From Megascapheus bottae (Eukaryota; Chordata; Mammalia; Rodentia; Geomyidae): DNA of 64,000 nucleotides. Shown here piece by piece: positions 61,901-64,000 of this stretch. A program made the position numbers and the translations under genes. The DNA is taken from assembly GCA_024803745.1 (NCBI GenBank), contig JANJXV010000195.1:1488001-1552000 (forward strand), given 5' to 3'. The notes beneath the pieces were generated by a model. That model made no database searches. It saw only the letters and a list, made by a program, of their open reading frames with translations, and was not told the DNA's origin. Positions within the stretch are counted from its first letter, which is position 1; each line of letters starts with the position of its first letter.

Positions 61901-64000
61901 TGAAGTCAGAATGGAGGTGTGTGAAGACAGAATGGAGGAGTGTGAAGTCATAGATTGGAGCTGTGTGAAGTCACAGAATGGAGGTGTGTGAAGTCATAGA
62001 AAGGAGGTGTGTGAAGGCATAGAATTGGGCGTGTGAAGTCAGATAGAAGGTGTGTAAAGTCAGAATGGAGGTGCGTGAAGTCATAGAATGGAGGTGTGTG
62101 AAATCACAGAATGGAGGTGTGAGAAATCACAGAAGGGAGCTGTGTGAAGTCATAGAATGGAGGTGTGTGAGGTCATAGAATAGAGGTGTGTGAAGTCATA
62201 GAATGAAGGTTTGTGATGTCACACAATGGAGGTGTATGAAGTCATAGAATGGAGGTGTATGAAGTCATAGAATGAACGTGTGTGAACTCATAGAATGCAG
62301 GTCTGTGAAGTCATAGAATAGAGGTGTGTGAAGTCAGAATGGAGGTGTGCAAATTCATAGAATGGAGGTGTGAGAAGTCATAGAATGGAGGTGTGTGAAA
62401 TCATAGAATGGAGGTGTGTTAAGTCACAGAATGGAGGTGTGTGAAGTCATAGAATGGAGGTGTGTGATGTCATAGAATGGAGGTGTGTGAAATCATAGAA
62501 TGGAGGTGTGTTAAGTCACAGAATGGAGGTGTGTGAAGTCGGAATGGAGGTGTGTAAAGTCAGAATGGAAGTGCGTGAAGTCAGAGAATGGAGGTGTGTG
62601 AAGTCACAGAATGGAGGTTTGTGAAGTCACAGAATGGAGGTGTGTGAATTCACAGAATGGATGTATGTGAAGACACAGAATGGAGGTTTGTGAAGTCACA
62701 GAATGGACGTGTGTGTAGTCAGAATAGAGGTGTGTGAAGTCATAGAATAGAGGTGTGTGAAGTCACAGACTGGAGTTGTGTGAAGTCAGAATGGAGGTGT
62801 GTGAAGTCACAGAATGGAGGTGTGTGAAGTCACAGAATCGAGGTGTGTGAAGTCACAGAGGGGAGGTATGTGAAGTCATAGAATGGATGTGGGTGAAGTC
62901 ACAGAATGGAGGTGTGTGAAGTCAGAATGGAGGTGTGTGAAGTCAGAGAATGGAAGTGTGTGAAGTCAGAATGGATGTGTGTGAAGGCAGAATAGAGGTG
63001 TGTGAAGTCACAGAATGGAGGCTTTTGAAATCACTGAATGGAGGTGTGTGAAGACACAGAATGGAGGTTTGTGAAGTCACAGAATGGACGTGTGTGTAGT
63101 CAGAATAGAGGTGTGTGAAGTCATAGAATAGAGGTGTGTGAAGTCACAGACTGGAGTTGTGTGAAGTCAGAATGGAGGTGTGTGAAGTCACAGAATGGAG
63201 GTGTGTGAAGTCACAGAATCGAGGTGTGTGAAGTCACAGAGGGGAGGTATGTGAAGTCATAGAATGGATGTGGGTGAAGTCACAGAATGGAGGTGTGTGA
63301 AGTCAGAATGGAGGTGTGTGAAGTCAGAGAATGGAAGTGTGTGAAGTCAGAATGGATGTGTGTGAAGGCAGAATAGAGGTGTGTGAAGTCACAGAATGGA
63401 GGCTTTTGAAATCACTGAATGGAGGTGTGTGAAGACACAGAATGGAGGTGTGTGAAGTCACAGAATGGAGGTGTGTGAAGTCAAAATGGAGGTGTCGGAT
63501 GTCACAATGGAGGAGTGTGAAGTCACAGAATGGAGGTGAGTGAAGTCATATAATGGAGGTGTGTGTAGTCAGGATGGAGGTGTGTGAAGACAGAGTGGGG
63601 GTGTGTGAATTCATAGAATGGAGGTGTGTGAAGTCATAGAATGGAAGTGTGTGAAGTCATAGAATGGAGGTGTGTGGATTCACAGAATGGAGTTGTGTGA
63701 AGTCAGAAGGGAGGTGTGTAAAGTCAGAATGGAAGTGCGTGAAATCATAGAATGGAGGTGTGTGAAATCACAAAATGGAGGTTGTGAAGTCATAGAATGG
63801 AGGTGTGTCAAGTCAGAGAACGGAGGTGTGTGAAGTCAGATTGGAGGTGTGTGAAGACAGAATGGAGGAGTGTGAAGTCATAGATTGGAGTTGTGTGAAG
63901 TCACAGAATGGAGGTGTGTGAAATCATAGAAAGGAGGTGTGTGAAGTCATAGAATTGGGGCGTGTGAAGTCAGATAGAAGGTGTGTAAAGTCAGAATGGA
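58984..64000 (+). repeat. 5-kb composite higher-order repeat, copy 2 (cut by window end)
   Basis: This copy matches 54.0-58.98 kb. The offset is 5,152 bp near 59,221, 5,062 bp near 59,658 and 5,017 bp from about 60,000 to the last base. It therefore lacks about 90 bp near 59,250 and 45 bp near 59,985 relative to copy 1. Beyond that, differences are very rare; one seen is GGTTT at 63,067 against GTTTT at 58,050. The array continues beyond the window. Confidence 0.85.
62677..63438 (+). repeat. 381-bp tandem duplication inside 5-kb copy 2
   Basis: This is the same two-unit structure as at 57,660-58,421, displaced by exactly 5,017 bp (markers at 62,718 and 63,099). Its presence in both copies shows it formed before the 5-kb amplification. 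Confidence 0.8.

Larger units (their letters stand above)
44286..64000 (+). repeat. Satellite array, right arm (same 23/21-bp monomer)
   Basis: The same satellite resumes immediately after the reverse transcriptase fragment, in the same orientation as the left arm, and runs past the end of the window. Monomer variants are shared with 30-42 kb, for example the block containing GGACGTGTGTG, then GTCAGAATGG, then GTGGAGAGAG at about 44,300-44,430, also seen at about 40,120-40,250. Higher-order copies here are much more alike than those on the left, which points to more recent amplification. No gene or RNA feature is visible. Confidence 0.97.

Noticed and set aside
1..64000. Telomeric repeats or CENP-B boxes
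   Set aside because: No TTAGGG runs, and no match to the TTCG...CGGG CENP-B core were seen. Centromeric function cannot be inferred from the monomer.

Overview
The window looks like nuclear DNA from a placental mammal. About 62.3 kb of the 64 kb is one satellite array, and a single 1.7 kb insert of betaretrovirus-like (ERV-K type, class II) sequence lies at about 42,575-44,285. I cannot name the species from sequence alone. The mammalian assignment rests on the retroviral insert and on the CpG-poor, very long satellite. No host gene, RNA gene, CRISPR array or bacterial feature can be supported anywhere.

Satellite. The monomer is about 23 bp, GAATGGAGGTGTG followed by TGAAGTCACA. A second common length class of 21 bp lacks the dinucleotide after GTCA. 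That slot holds CA, TA, GA or nothing and is the main source of variation. Every monomer I followed points the same way on both sides of the retroviral insert, so the top strand is G-rich and C-poor over the whole window. The array runs off both ends of the window. Dividing its length by the monomer length gives roughly 2,700 monomers. The array is organised in nested higher-order repeats (HORs): about 2.4 kb spacing at 1.5-5.0 kb; 0.66 kb at 7.2-8.4 kb; 3.6 kb at 9.9-17.0 kb; 3.9 kb and 1.1 kb at 20-29 kb; 377 bp at 32.4-33.1 kb; 784 bp at 38.4-40.0 kb; 161 bp at 41.9-42.2 kb; 3.2 kb at 47.5-54.0 kb; and 5,017 bp at about 54.0-64.0 kb, where the copies are almost identical. All long open frames in the satellite are low-complexity read-throughs of the 23-mer and are not genes.

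Retroviral insert. From left to right it holds: a complete-looking 401 bp LTR on the + strand, with a TATA-like box, AATAAA and a 31 bp tandem repeat in U3; a + strand primer-binding site of the tRNA-Lys1,2 type; then, in the opposite orientation, a capsid fragment, a proline-rich Gag segment and a matrix segment of a betaretroviral gag; its leader with a splice donor; a second primer-binding site, of the tRNA-Lys3 type; and a 47-codon piece of reverse transcriptase that stops just after motif A and abuts satellite again. The insert is therefore a chimera of at least three joined pieces, with PBS sequence at or beside both internal joins. It has no second LTR, pro or env, and gag is broken by a frame change and a stop, so it cannot be functional. 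The pieces do not work together as genes. The insert is present once in the window, although its satellite surroundings have been amplified repeatedly.

The most noteworthy observations are the two different PBS types in one insert, the positions of the breakpoints (consistent with a failed second strand transfer during reverse transcription), and the very recent HOR amplification to the right of the insert.
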